Positions 11,540 through 24,060 of a stretch of 64,000 nucleotides of DNA are shown piece after piece (the first letter of the stretch is position 1; each line of letters begins with the position of its first letter). Source of the stretch: Epinephelus fuscoguttatus (Eukaryota; Chordata; Actinopteri; Perciformes; Serranidae); the NCBI RefSeq assembly GCF_011397635.1, contig NC_064761.1, positions 39,830,143 to 39,894,142 on the forward strand. The letters are read 5' to 3'. The position numbers and the translations under genes are program-made. The notes below the pieces were generated by a model. It did no database searches, was not told the DNA's origin, and was given only the letters and a program-made list of their open reading frames with translations.

Positions 11540-12532
11540 GACCCATTCTGTTTGGACACAACATGGCTGCTGCTGCTGTGTGAGTTTTAACGAAGTCGTA
11601 GGGCTGCTGTGAAACTGCGCCGACTTAGGGTAACAAAAATTTTTTATGTTGGGTGTGTGGGTACAAAGGACAACCCAGAAAGGATGGCAGAGGAGATACA
11701 ACTGGATTGGACAGCCACAATTAAATAATTTGCTCAAGTGCTGTACTGAAGTATGATTTCGAGGTACTTACACTCAGTAAGTAAGTACATTTTATTTATA
11801 AAGCCCAGTTTGAAACAAGAATTACAAGGTGCTGGACAATAAAGACGTTGAGGTAAAATAATTACAACATTTAGAAACATGAAAGACATTCAAACTGTGC
11901 AAAGTAATAATAAAAAGAGCTTGAAACTGCACAGGGGGCAAGTATACATAAAACAAAGTGCTTACATAACAAATTAGTTTTTAACAGCTTCCTACAAATA
12001 TCCACTGACTCAACATTTTTAATAGCTGAGGGAAAACGATTCCAAAAAGTGGGAGCTCCAACTGCAGACGCATGTTCACCCTCAGTGTTTAGTCGAGATT
12101 TTGGGACAGCCAGAAGATTTTGATCAGGAGAATCATTATTTCCATTTTCTGCTGCTTTTACTAACTTCAGAGGGAAATATATTTTTTAGTGCACTACATA
12201 AATCCGGCAGCTGTAGTTAGCAATTACTTTGCAGTGTAAGAATTCACATAAAAAGGATAATTAGATCATAAACTTATTAAATACTGTGCACTGCTGAGTA
12301 TTAAACCAGTGGTTTCCAACCTGTCTGACTTTTGACCCCGCAAAAAACACCTGTCTATTTGTGGCCGCTTGTAATTTCACTAGAGACGCATTTCCATCCG
12401 AAACTTCTCATGTAGTTTCTGTTAAATAACAGTCTGAGGCCCACAGAGGTGAAATGATGTCATTTTAAAAAAAAAAGGTGTATATAAGTGTGTGAAGCAG
12501 AACTTTGTTTTTCCTTTATTCCAGCCTTCAGT

Positions 12533-13371
12533 GAGTACGTTTACATGCACACTAATAAACCGATCATTATCTGATTTCTGGAGTTACCTGATTATTCAAG
12601 TGGTCATGTAAACAGCATAATCCGATAGGCTTTATCAGACAAAAGCCATTATCTGGTTATGAGAAATCAGATAAACTCATCTAGCTTTTTCCCCAGTAGT
12701 CAGATTATTCGGTGCATGTATACCCTTTAATCTGGTTTCTTTCGGGTTTTGCTATTTTATACTCCCACTCCACTACATTTTAGAGGGAAATATTGTACTT
12801 TCTACTCCACTATGTTAATCTGACAGCTTTTGTTTCCTTTCAGATAAAGATTTAACACAAAATAATATATTTTTATATTCTCAGTGTTTAAATTGTCACT
12901 TTTATTTTATCTTACTTATATGTTATGCACTTTGTGTGACAAGTTTATGTACAATACACTTGTATTTTGCAGTTTGCAGTACTTTTACTCCGAATCTACC
13001 CAAAGTATGTAAAATTGGCTTCACATTGATAAACTACACATTAGAATGCTCTCACATGTATTTGTTAATGATAAAAACAAACAGTACTGTAAGAATATAA
13101 GCTGTCAGCATGATGAGTGCTTTATTTTGCAAATATATGACTTGCGTAATTTTCGAGGTTTTTCAAGGATATGAGTACCTACTGTAACAAGAAGTTTGAG
13201 TTTTATGTCATGTACTTGAGGAGAAATCCAACTGAAGGACTGAATCATGTAAACCAGGTTTTTCTGATTACCAGATTACTGAAGTGCACGTAAACGCGTC
13301 AAATCGGATTATTACTATTACCTGATTATTCACAATTATCTGATTATTGTGCGCATGTAACCGTGCTCAAT
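12533..13371. mobile_element. TIR element (gtttacatgcac type)
   Basis: The left terminus gagtacgtttacatgcacac and the inverted right terminus gagcacggttacatgcgcac match. Further matching blocks (taatccgat, acctgattatt) run along the arms. The inside is AT-rich with no coding frame. It looks like a non-autonomous DNA transposon of fish genomes; the superfamily is not determined. Confidence 0.65.
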
Positions 13372-13639
13372 GTCCAGATTTATCTTGTGACCCTTTGGAG
13401 GGGGCATGGACCTGATCCACTGGACTTAACTTGCTTACTGTATAAAAGAATCATTACAACCAGCTCCATCTGGAGCTATATGTGCATCATGCATTGATGA
13501 ATCAGCATCAATACATCTTTCATTATTATTTCATTATTTCTCTCTGGTGGGATTTTCTGCAGAATGAGAACATTTAATACTTTCCTTCTCCACCTAAGCT
13601 TCTGAACGCAGTACTTTTACTTGTAGTGAAGTAAATTTA

Positions 13640-13855
13640 CACTGTGGTATGTCTACTAGATGGCACAGTGGTGCCATGGGTCGGGGGGCTTCTGTGGGTG
13701 TGAATATGCGTATGAATGGCTGTCTGTCTCTATGTGTCGGCCTTGTGATAGTCTGGTGTCCAGGGTGAACCCTGCCTCTCACCCAGTGTCAGCAGGGAAA
13801 GGTTTCAGCCCCCCTGCGACCTTAAACAGGATAAGTGATAAAATGAATGAATGGC
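13640..13855 (+). mobile_element. SINE 3' part (5' truncated or diverged)
   Basis: The stretch contains the conserved fish SINE tail: tgtgaatatg..gaatggctgtctgtctctatgtgtcggcc, then ctgcctctcacccagtgtcagc and ccccctgcgacc. It ends in the tail repeat aaatgaatgaatgg. The tRNA-like head is not recognisable. Confidence 0.7.
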
Positions 13856-14838
13856 ATTGCTACTTTTACTTAATTAAAGGCTCTAAATATTTCTTTGCCC
13901 AATGCACTTCACTACATTTATCTGACAGCTATAATTACAAGTTACTTTGCAGATTAAGAATGAACAAAAACTAATGACTGACCTATTAAACTGCATAGTC
14001 AAAGATTAAATCAGTGGTTCCCAACCAGCTTGAATTTCAACCCTTCACTAAACAGCAGTGTCTATTTGAGTCTTGTCATGTTTCAGCTGTCTATAAATTG
14101 TTGGCAGTTCTACCAAAGACACATTTCTGCTCTAAATCTCTCATATGGTTTGTGTTAAGTAACTGTCTGATGCCCGGAGAGATAAATGATCTAATTTTTT
14201 ACCAAACACTACAGAAAAGCCCAAAAGAATTTATATAAATGTGTGAAGCAGAACTTTCTTTTTCCTGCTTTCCAACTCTGTCACAGCCCAACTCTTAGAC
14301 TGGACAGAGAGTGGGAGACACAGTTAAATTAACAAATGAAGTGATTTATTAACTAAAAAGTAATCAAAACAAGTCACCAAATAGATAGGGGAAACCTGCG
14401 GTGTCAGCTGTGTGCAGCATGAATGAGTGAAAATGTGCTGTTTGAGTGTTGCGGTGTAAAAAAAAAAACAATGAAAAGTAGGAATGAAAGACACAAATTA
14501 AAGAGGTATGATGAGCATGTATAACAACACCAGACTGACTGCTCTGTCCTCTACGTACATGGAGGCTGCACTGAGCCCAGGTGTGTCACATGATGCTGAT
14601 TGCACTCAATCAAGGTCTGCAGCCCTGAAATTAGAAAGCACAGACACACCAAAGGAACCAAGAAAGGCACATTTGCTGCAAAATGATATCTATTGATACT
14701 TTAGGTGTCTATGTAAGCTTTTGAATGCAGGTTTTTTATTTACAGTGGAGTATTTTTACACTGTGATATTGCTGCTTTTACTTAAAGGTTCTAAATACTT
14801 CTTCCACTGATGGACAATAATAATACACATGAGAATCT

Positions 14839-15750
14839 ACACTGATCAGCCACAACATTAACACCACAGACAGGTGAAGTGATTAACACAATGCATTGTT
14901 CTGCTGGGAAAACTTTGGTCCTGATATTAATGTGGATGCCACCTAATGAGCACGACCGGCACAAACCCTGTTAGAGACCAAGCACACGCCCTCATGGCAG
15001 TGGCTGCCCAACAGGACAAAGCACACTGCAAAAACTGCTCAGGAATGGCCCAAGGAACGTGACAAAGAGGTCCATCTGACTTCCAGATTCTCCAGATCCA
15101 AATCTGATCAAGCATTCATGGACATGTTGGTACCCCGCCTCGCAACCCACAGGACTCAAAGGATCCACCACCACCAACGTCCTGGTGCCAGACACCACAA
15201 GATTCCCCAGAAGGTCCTGTCCTGAGGTCCTAGCAGGACAGTTCACACCATAAAAACTGCTCAGGCATGGCCCAAAGAATGTGACAAAGAGCGTCAGGTA
15301 TCGATTGGGAGTATCCATGGGACATTGCGGTACCCCAGAGGTTCTGTGTCCATGCTTTTACAAGTCAGAGGTCCCACTGTGGATCAGACTTGGCTCTGAC
15401 CTGTCAAGGCATGAACACAGGACCTCTGGGTTACCGCAACATCCCACAGACGCTCAATCAGACTGGAATTTGGGGGCCAGGTCTGCACCTTGAGCTTTGT
15501 GTCACCTTTCTCGGGCCATTCCTGAGCATTTTTATAGTGTAGCATGGCACACTGTCCCGCTGGGGGTGGCCACTACCATAAGGAAATGCTGTTGCCATGA
15601 GGGGGTGTAATTTGTTTCTAACAGTATTTGGATGAGTGATCCATGTCAGTGCTACCCACGTCAGATCCAGGACTCTGGGTTTCCAAGCGGTAACAAGATG
15701 ATCAATTCACTTCACCTGTAAGTGGTTTTAATGTTCTGGCTGATCAGTGT
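14839..15750. mobile_element. TIR element with 'actgatcagcca' termini and internal inverted repeats
   Basis: The ends are acactgatcagccacaacat and, inverted, acactgatcagccagaacat, a near-perfect 50-bp inverted repeat including caggtgaagtg. Inside, the block 'caggaatggcccaaggaacgtgacaaagag' type occurs directly at 15040 and 15262 and inverted near 15495-15530, so much of the element can fold back. No transposase frame is seen; it is a non-autonomous DNA element. Confidence 0.75.
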
Positions 15751-16249
15751 TTATCCATCTACCTGTACATTTGCAACCACTGTACAAAATACCTCTCCTG
15801 TGTTATATGACGTAAGCAAGCATTAACACCTTTATTGGCTGCAATAAGAACTTAATTTTAAATATCTAGTCATGCTAATATACCATTATGATGTTGGATC
15901 TGTAAAGGTGGGCTCTGTTATGTGCCACTGAATCCCCCAACACTCCTCCTGACATCAGTTCTGGCCCCATCTAGGGGTGAGTGTCAGAAATACAAGTGAG
16001 ATCAACACTGAGGTCAGTGAGGCGCAAATGACTTCTTCCATTTATTAATCTGACTTTCCATAGAACAACAGCCCTTATTGAGAATCCAAGCTGCTGGCTT
16101 CTACTCTGGGTGTCTCGTATTTAAGAAGTCTTCATCCATGACATAATGGAGTAGATTCTGTATGTACATGCTGTGCTGCTCTGGATGATAGTTGTTTGCC
16201 TTGGGACGTTTATGAGGCAGAGAGAAGGGAGTGGATAAGGGGGAAGGTG

Positions 16250-16509
16250 GTGAGGAGGGAGGGAGGGAGGGAGAGTTGGATGGAGTGAGTGCGGACTGCT
16301 GCTGCACTGCAAGACGCTGTCAGCAGTGAGAGAAGCAGCTGAGCTCTGCACGCAGACATCTGAGAGCACAGCAGGGGAAAGAAAAGACGAATAACATGTT
16401 AACCAAAGGGTCAGATCATCACAAAGAGCCGAATCTGAGCAGATAGGACGGAGATACTCACTGAGAAACTTGATTTCAGCTTCGGAGATGAACAGCTGCC
16501 AACTGTGGG
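16250..16509 (+). promoter_or_regulatory. Probable first exon and promoter region of C1QTNF7
   Basis: A GGGA-rich stretch (16250-16280) is followed by GC-balanced sequence ending in a good donor (ctgtggg^gtaaga at 16509/16510). An ATG at 16488 opens MNSCQLW and would join in frame to the exon at 18518 ([16 protein letters not shown]). It could therefore be a 5' leader exon carrying an alternative in-frame start. This is inference from splice signals and phase only. Confidence 0.4.
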
Positions 16510-18430
16510 GTAAGAACACTGATTACATATCTCTGTGCTGTACTGTTTGCTGACTTTCACAGAACATCTTTCATTCAGGATATTAAAACATCATAGAAAA
16601 ACTACTGTCTGTAAGATCTGCAGCTGAACTTGCAGAGCGAATACCTTGAATAACTTTGCAAATACCTGTCTGTGTGTGTCAGTGTTTGTGTACAGTTGCA
16701 CTCACATGTATGTGTGCATGGCTTCAAAGTGTGTGTAATTGCATTTATACAAATATATGTGGTGAAATATCTCCCTGATGTCTGATTTGTTCTTTTGAAA
16801 CCTTTTCCAACATGATGTCCTGGTATTATAAATCAACTTCCGCCTCAGGAATCTTTGCTAAACTGGGGTCTGACATCAATTACAAACACCCAGAGGCCAT
16901 CATAGAGGCTGCCACTGCTTAAAGTGGACACAGACATTTTCAGTGAGGGATGGCCAGACAGTCTTTTCATTTTATCTGTAGGATCCGCCTTGCTCCACCT
17001 GTTCACTGGGAAGAGAAGATGATCAGAGGCCAGATATTTCACTGTTTTAGAGGAACTCCTGATAGAAGACAAACTTATTATCAACACAAAGAACAATAAT
17101 GGCTTTATTTTGAAATTATTGTGAACGTATTTCCCTTTTTAAAGATGTAACTTATGATTTAATGAGTAGCGTACATGTGAGAGTGTTTTTCCACATGCAT
17201 TTATGTCCTCATGGACGCACCTGCGTGTGTACAGAGACGACCATTTCTTTAATAATAGCAGTTCTACTAATGCTGACATCATTGCTGCAGAGCAGAATTG
17301 GCGGGCGGGGTTTCTCTCTCACAGGACCTCACACTGGCTCCGTGGCCAGGTCATTACCCTCAAAATCAAAAACATGCTCAGTATGGAGGGGGCTTTGTGT
17401 GTTTCACAGAGCAGCCTCAGCTTCTTCGTGTCCACGCGCTTGTGTGTCTTTCCTGTTTATCTCATTGTGTTTACTGTCCCGCCAGGACACACACCATTTG
17501 TCTGATAATCCAGGCATCTTGTGCTGACAGACAGAGCGCGTGGTGCCAAGGACAACATGTTGCAATAAAAAAGACACACTTATTTTGAAAGACAAGAGAA
17601 GTGGATGATCCCTCTCTGTAAACCTGACACACATGTTCCGACGCTCCCACTGACAGGCAGCCAAAGAGCAGATGCAAAACTCACATTCTCACACCCACGT
17701 GGACAAAAATGCAAAGAACAAGCATCAAATCCATAAATCTTTTCTATGCATTTGGTCACACCCCCTAAACATTTTCTCCTAGCAGCAAACATCTTGTTGG
17801 AAAGCGTCCATAGATGGTATTAGTATGCAATTCTTGTGTGCAGTCCCTCAGTCACCACTACTGGATCTTCATCAGTGTTATAACTTTTGAGCTTCATGGT
17901 AATTTTCTGTTAGTGAAGCGCAGTTACACATGATTACACGTGATGAGATCTTGTCTTTCTCTTCCTGTAACATACATGTGTAATGTTTCTGTCTGCGCAA
18001 GTGCCATTGCTTCATGATTAGGTTCCCTTGACAGAAATTGTGCTGGGTGTTATGTCATAACTTGGGAATGTTTAGGCCAAAAAAAAGTTGGAACAGAGAC
18101 AAAGGTTTCGTTTGAGGTCTCTCACATGCAACTCTGTGGTGGATGAGAACATCAGTGTGTGAGACAGAGTCAAATGGCAATTGCCTCTCATTACAAGGCT
18201 CACATCTGGCCTCATGCTGCACACTTGATCACAAATTAGATTCACGGATACGCTTTTGTTCTGTCTGCGGCCATGACAACACCATTGTAAGTGTTTTATG
18301 GTTGTATTGTTAAAACTGATAACTGGTTTCCATCTCTGGACAGAACCTGTTTAAGAGTCTGGCACCACAACACACTGTTTCTGCCACATTGTCCACTTTT
18401 TATTTTCTATCTCACTGTGCAAACACATCA

Positions 18431-18487
18431 GAGATGTGCTAAAAGCATAGAGATGTGCTAAAAGCATAGAGATGTGCTAAAAGGATA
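18431..18487 (+). repeat. Three tandem 19-bp units before the C1QTNF7 coding exon
   Basis: The unit gagatgtgctaaaagcata is repeated three times without gaps, the last with one change (aaaaggata). The array ends 30 bp before the splice acceptor at 18517. Confidence 0.9.
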
Positions 18488-18525
18488 TTAAATGTTAGTA
18501 TTTGTTTGCATTTGCAGATCTGAGG

Positions 18526-21283
18526 ATGTGGACGTTGATGGGAGTAGTCTGTCTGTGCCACTGTGTCTTCGGACAGCTGTTTGAGACCAAACTGAAAGGA
18601 GCACCGCGTCTGATCTGCAGTGTCCCCGGGTCACCGGGCCCGCCTGGCAAACCCGGTCCCAGCGGGCCCCCGGGAGCAGATGGGAATGTGGGTATCCCGG
18701 GAAGAGATGGCAGAGATGGCAGGAAGGGTGAAAAGGGAGAAAAGGGAGACACAGGTATAAAACATAAACAGGTACAGCATCAGTTTATGTGTGCTGATAA
18801 ATAAATACTACCGCTCTGTGCAAGAAAGAAGCTGGCACAGAGAAGTTTCCTTTACTTGACAGCTGGCATGAGCAGGAGCTGACGTAGAGAAGATGAAGTG
18901 ATGAGTTCCATTGAAAAATGCTTTTCCATTAATAGCATGGTTATGAAATGAAGTATCAGACAAACTATGCAGGAGTTGTTTAGAATAGCACCCACTGCAG
19001 GCTTAAGGATTAATAATAAATCTATCAGGCCTCCAACTTCCCCAGAAGGACATGATCATCGCCGACAGTACAAAGCTAATGAGCATTGTATTTGAAAACT
19101 GCACCTCCTGTGCATTATAATAAGAAACAACAGGACACAACAGAAAACCATACTGAACTCAAGGCTCACTTACTAGCTCCAGAGCTTTCAACTGGATGTG
19201 GGGTGCCCCTGTGGCTAGGACACTGACCCTGAATCAGACTGGGATGTAATGGATGTAGCTATCATGATGTCACTCACTAGGTTGTGGACTGTGGTTTTGA
19301 AACCTCAAGTTAGCCATTGCTGTTTTGTTTTTGTTTTTGACAAGCCTGTCACTCAAAGTAGCCTTCCCTTAATTATGTGTAACTTTTAGCCTTAATAAAA
19401 CAGGTAAACAGGTGAGCTATATAAAAACTCTAAACTGGCTCACTTCTGGAGCCAGCTTGCATTTGATGACTGCAGTTTTGCGGCACTTCATTTGGCTTCA
19501 TTTTTCTTCTGGAGGTTGTCGATTGGTTATTCCCCATCTTTTTCCTACTTATTTCCATGGGCGGATTATGAGACAATGGGCCCCTGGGCACAGATATGCA
19601 AAGGGCCCCACCACCTCTTCTACATAGACACACAGACTTTATGATGGTTTTGTGTGTCTTTGTCGTTATTTTGTGTCTCCTTGTGGTTGTTTTGTGTCTT
19701 TTTGTAGTTGTTTAAGTCTCTTACATCATTGTGTGTCTTACTGAGGTCATTTTGTGTCTTTTTGGTCATTTGTGTCGCTTCACAGTCAGTTGGTGTCTCC
19801 TTGTGGTTATTTTGCCCATTTTTTGTAGTTATTTTGTGTCTCTGCAGGTATTGTTGTTGTTGTTGTTGGCCATTTTGAGTCTCTTCCAGTTAATTTGAAT
19901 GACATTTTGCCCTGAAGCTCTGGGCTCCTGGGCCTGTGTCTGTCTGTCCTGTTTAGTAATCCATTCATGCTCATTTCCTGTCATCTCTCTACTACTTCAA
20001 TCTAATAAAGGCTCCATAAATGCCCCAAAAATCATTTTCAAAGCTAGTAAGTGAAGGTTGAGTTCAAAATATGTTAGAATTTTAACACAGATGTCTGCTG
20101 ACAAGGACAACATATTTTCTTTCTTTGAAAATAAAGTAAAATTTTCAAGCTGCTATAAAGCTGCAAAAACATTTGGAGGGACCAGCAGCACCACTGTAGT
20201 GATATCATCTATGCCATCTGAGCTGCAATGAATCTGTCAGTGATAGGCATCGTGCACCTGTGTTTTCCATTATGTGTGGAAACAGGAATTCAGACACATA
20301 CCTCCATCTGAGCATGAAGCTACGCATTCAGAATACTCTGCTTGTGTTTCCACAAACATACAGTGATTTGAAGTGTTCCCTATCTGCAGGATATTTACCG
20401 TGTCGTCAACTGAATATAAGATAGTCTGGATGAATCAAGCTGAATTTGTGCTGTTCAAATGTCAAGGTGGCTTTATTCCAAGGGTGACTTAATACATAAC
20501 ATTGGGTGGGGCTTTGTGTTTCCATAGACTATTACTTTAATAGCCAGGTTCAACAAGTGCAGAACAGAGACAGACTCATATGGCAGAGATTTTTTTTTTA
20601 TTCTATCACTGACTGTGCAGAAATAATGACCCCAACATGGTTTTTCTATTTCAGGGTTGAAGGGCAGAGTTGGCCTGACAGGTAAGATAGGAACCCGAGG
20701 TGATCGCGGCCCTGCGGGGAAACGAGGCCCCACAGGAGGGAACGGAGATGTGGGCCTTCCTGGTTCTCCAGGCCGCGACGGAGAAAAAGGAGAGAAGGGC
20801 GAAAGAGGGCCACGTGGAACTGCAGGAACCTGCAAGTGTGGCAGCCTTCTGCCTAAATCTGCCTTCTCGGTGGGGATCACCAGCAGCTACCCTGCAGAGA
20901 ACACTCCCATCAAGTTCAACAAGGTGCTGTTTGATGAGGGCGGACACTACAACCCACAGACGGGCAAGTTCATCTGTGCATACCCAGGCATTTATTATTT
21001 CTCCTATGACATTACATTGGCCAATAAACATCTGGCCATCGGTCTGGTGCAGAATGGCCAGTACCGCATTAAAACCTATGATGCCAACACGGGAAACCAT
21101 GACGTAGCATCTGGGGCCACTGTGATGTACCTGAACCCAGAAGATGAGGTGTGGCTGGAGATCTTCTTTCACGACCAGAATGGTTTATTTGCAGACCCGG
21201 GCTGGGCCGACAGCTTGTTCTCTGGCTTCCTTCTCTATGCAGACACAAACTATTTTGACGCACTGGCCGAGGACTATGCATAG
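18526..21283 (+). CDS. c1qtnf7: C1QTNF7 (CTRP7), secreted collagen/C1q protein
   Basis: The coding exons are 18526-18754 (within exon 18518-18754) and 20655-21283, joined in phase 1 inside the collagen domain. The protein is 285 residues; human CTRP7 is 289. It has a signal peptide ([16 protein letters not shown]), a short Cys-containing linker, about 33 Gly-X-Y triplets with [16 protein letters not shown], the spacer CKCGS and a C1q head. The head contains [46 protein letters not shown] and [15 protein letters not shown]. The C1q head is very close to recalled human CTRP7. Members of this family form secreted trimers and act as adipokine-like signals. The start chosen gives a proper signal peptide; an upstream in-frame ATG at 16488 is possible by splicing. 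The polyadenylation signal is at 21488. Confidence 0.96.
18755..20654 (+). other. C1QTNF7 intron with repeats
   Basis: The intron splits the collagen domain. It holds an interspersed repeat at about 19200-19560 (gccttaattatgtgtaacttttagcc ... ggcttcattttt; related copies near 8950 and 22240-22620) and a degenerate minisatellite at 19635-19880. The rest shows no feature. Confidence 0.65.
19635..19880 (+). repeat. Degenerate minisatellite (tttgtgtctctttgtggttgt type)
   Basis: About ten imperfect units of 22-26 bp with consensus near ttttgtgtctyyttgtggtt follow one another. They are bordered by gggcccctgggcaca on the left and ctctgggctcctgggcctg on the right, two similar phrases that may be the edges of a larger repeat. 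Confidence 0.75.
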
Positions 21284-21487
21284 AACCTGGGAAACACAAA
21301 ACACAAACTGCTAGTTGTTTTGATAGTTTTATTACACATATGGTATGGCCAAACTATATTTTTATACTGTTAGTTATATTATTACTATAGAAACCTATCT
21401 ACTGATTTGAAATTATAATATTTGATAAAGCTTGAACACATTTCTTTATTTGTTTTTTTGGCTGGGAGTTGGATCAATAATAACTTA

Positions 21488-21493
21488 AATAAA
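21488..21493 (+). terminator. C1QTNF7 polyadenylation signal
   Basis: Canonical aataaa about 205 nt after the C1QTNF7 stop (taacttaaataaacattg) is followed by GT-rich sequence (gttgttt). This implies a short 3'UTR. Confidence 0.75.
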
Positions 21494-22734
21494 CATTGTT
21501 GACTGTAGGGAGTTGTTTGGGGGTTTCCTTTACAAAAAAGCTAAACTGAAGCATGTGTGAGACAAATATACTGCAAAATATAATATAAAGAGTCAAAACA
21601 GGTCAGCCGTAGTGTTTTTATTGGCTATGGAGAATGTGAAGTTGATGTCACGCCTTGTTAATTTTTTTGGAAGGGGGCGCCATATTGTGAGGTTAAATTG
21701 GCAGACCAGAGCTGGATTACAGCCCCCAATGCACTACCTCCACTCACATGCCCAGACATTGTAAACGTAATTGTTGTTGGACTGAGGATACACGTTGGGA
21801 ACAGAGTTAACCTTACAAGATTGTGCCCCCTGCCCCAAATGGTGTGATGGTGTTGTTGTGTTGTTGTGCCTGCTACAGAGGTCGAACAACAGTATTTGGA
21901 CAAACTAATCACGATAAAAAACATTGATCCATATGAACCATATGGCAGCCAGGTGCCTGATTACAGACCCTGATGCACTACCTCCACTCTATCTCGTATG
22001 CACGTCGATCATTGAGATAACAGAGCCTGTACCTCACAATCTGGCGCCCCCGTCTCTCACTGTGCCAAACATTCTTTTTACTGCCAAAAACACAACAGCT
22101 TGACAGGAGAACACCAGGTTAGCATTACGCATTTACGGCTTCTTGGACCCTTTAGTGGGCCGATCTGTCAATTCACTAATTGTTTGATTGACAAGTGCTG
22201 AAAAAGGGGTTGGATAATGCATTTTTTCCCCACAGACTGTTCAAATATGGACATGAACACAGTGACATCACCCTTATGGTTTGTGAAGTTTTACTTTGAA
22301 GCCTTAAGGTCAGCATTTTGGCTTTTGGAGCCAAAAGTGACCATATTCAGACGAGAGGAGGAGCGAGGGGTGGCGATCAAAACGAACTGAAATATGCATT
22401 ACCTTAAGCCTTAAAAAAGTTACATAAAAATTCATCCCCTGTACAGTTGTCATGGATGTTAAAATTCCCTACAGAGACCAAAACCATTTTTTGTGTTAGG
22501 CTGTAAACATATATAAGCGGATTGACTCAGTTTTGGAGCCAACCTCTGGTGGACATTCGATGAACTGCAGTTTCTGGCACTGGCTCTATTTTTCATTCCC
22601 AGAGGCTGCTGCTTGTTTTTTTTTTTTTAAATTTTCAATTACAAAACAATTAGTCCCGATAAATTCCATTATTTGTTAATATAATCTTAATGTCAAGAAA
22701 ATGGCTAAACAACAACAACCTACCCAGTGGAAGT

Positions 22735-23100
22735 TGTCTGCTGTAGCTTTACAAGCCTCTCAACCAGGCGCCTCCTAAGGGACATAGGGTTCATGTCACC
22801 AAAGGTCAAGAAAGCACTTAAAGACCTCTCAGAAGAAGCGTCAAAAGGGAAGCTTTCGGCTATGGCTACAACGGAGATATAAGAACTGGGGGAGCCAAGA
22901 AGCCATGTAGTGGAACCACCTGGAATCTGAATCCAGCTGCAGAGAGCTGCAGGGAGACATCTCCGATGGTTGCCCCACCATTCTGAGATGTTCTGGTGAT
23001 TAAAGGGGCTAAACATTATTGAAGGATGGCTCCCAGCTGTAGTCCCTGCAGCTGGTGCCCAGGCACTGGCAGAGGTGCAACAGGCTGGTCCCAACATCAA
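22735..23100 (+). mobile_element. LINE (non-LTR retrotransposon) relic
   Basis: Short reading pieces such as KKALKDLSEEASKG and GSFRLWLQRRYKNWGSQEAM occur in different frames with stops between them. They resemble a part of fish LINE polyproteins recalled as 'ALxxLSEEAExASxWLWLRRKxxxWG'. The copy is old, truncated and frame-broken. The clade (possibly R2-like) is not certain. Confidence 0.45.
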
Positions 23101-23559
23101 CCTGTTATGAAATCATTTCTGTACGTCAGAAGACAAATGCTCTTTCTGTAATTTTGTGGAGGACATGCTAGTTCAGTTTAGGACTTGATGTTACAGTCCC
23201 TTAATGCACATACTGAGACGATGACTAGTGTTTAAGTTAGATGTATAGAAAAGGAGGAAAGAGCATAGGGAGATAGAAAAGTAAGGAGGAGCATAGTGAA
23301 GGCAGAGCCAAGGAGAGACGTCTGCGCAGACTGAACTCTCCCCTGCTGGTGCTGGCCGTACGCTCCACCTCCCCCTACTCACTCATTTTGGACAGAAAGG
23401 GGAGAAGAGAAAAGAAACTAACAGGAGAAAAACTTACCAAACTTTAATTTAGGTGGAGTTTAAATGGTCAATTATTGCTGCACATACTTGCGATGGTGAG
23501 TGAAAGTTGGAGCCATACTGAGGGAGGGGATGGGGGTTTAGGGAGGGTAAACGCTTCAT

Positions 23560-24060
23560 TGGGGTCATCAGGTGGGTACCCTCCTTCACTGGTGTTTCAA
23601 TGATGGGCCCACGACACCTCCACAGGGCTCATCGGCAACACCTGGCGTCCCATGTGTGCCCTCTCTGCTTTTACTCCCTCAAACCCTGCTGTTGTGAGTG
23701 GTATTTCAGGACCCAAGTGGCATCTCTCCTCTTAATCTATAGCCACCGACTTGCCTGTTCAGCTGCGCCAGAGAGGGCTTTGATGGCCTGATGTTGGGCT
23801 TGGCCTCCAGTTCCCATTTCTTTAAGCAGCCTGGTAGGTGACTTTCCCGAGAAGCCTCTGCAGGCCACGTCAACTGGGTAAACCTTTGCTTTTCAGCTGC
23901 ATTGCCAGCTCGGCGTACTTAAGGTTCTCATGCTCGTAGGCCTCCTCCACAGTACCCTCTTAGGGCGCAATGAGCTCAGTGGTGGAGAGGAGGCACAGTG
24001 AGGAGGACCAAAGCACAAAGTGGTCTACGATCTCAGATAGGAAGCACAGACGCTAAATCA
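23560..24060 (-). mobile_element. LINE relic, same family, opposite strand
   Basis: On the minus strand the pieces HENLKYAELAMQL, SLLGKSPTRLL and ALSGAAEQAS can be read with frame changes. They match the 'YAELA...GWxxxxxPVEVGCRGFVGxSxxRLL...GxxxRxAIKxLSxxAExAS' order recalled for fish non-LTR elements. This overlaps in content with the relic at 22735, so two truncated inserts lie in opposite orientation. Confidence 0.4.

Larger units (their letters stand above)
6797..11560 (+). other. cpeb2: CPEB2 3'UTR
   Basis: After the stop codon about 4.7 kb of AT-rich, T-run-rich DNA continues to the polyadenylation signal aataaa at 11534-11539, with no frame that looks like a gene. Long 3'UTRs are usual for the CPEB2-4 genes. 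A TIR element (8225-9553) sits inside it. The last 1.5 kb (9960-11550) is unusually AT-rich with many TTTTTAT-like motifs. The extent is inferred from composition and the hexamer. Confidence 0.6.
11561..16100. other. Intergenic repeat-rich region between CPEB2 and C1QTNF7
   Basis: No gene is supported here. The region contains two diverged copies of one repeat (about 12150-12530 and 13860-14280, sharing 'cagtggtt(t)ccaacc' and 'gtgtgaagcagaactttst'), a TIR element at 12533-13371, a SINE tail at 13640-13855 and a TIR element at 14839-15750. The two diverged copies lie in the same orientation. Confidence 0.7.

Noticed and set aside
16101-16519. 132-residue minus-strand frame (Ser/Pro/Leu-rich)
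   Set aside because: It is the reverse of the GGGA-rich 5' region of C1QTNF7; low-complexity composition and no domain.
17162-17792. Several overlapping frames on both strands in the C1QTNF7 5' intron
   Set aside because: They overlap each other without a favoured frame, have no recognisable domain and no splice support.
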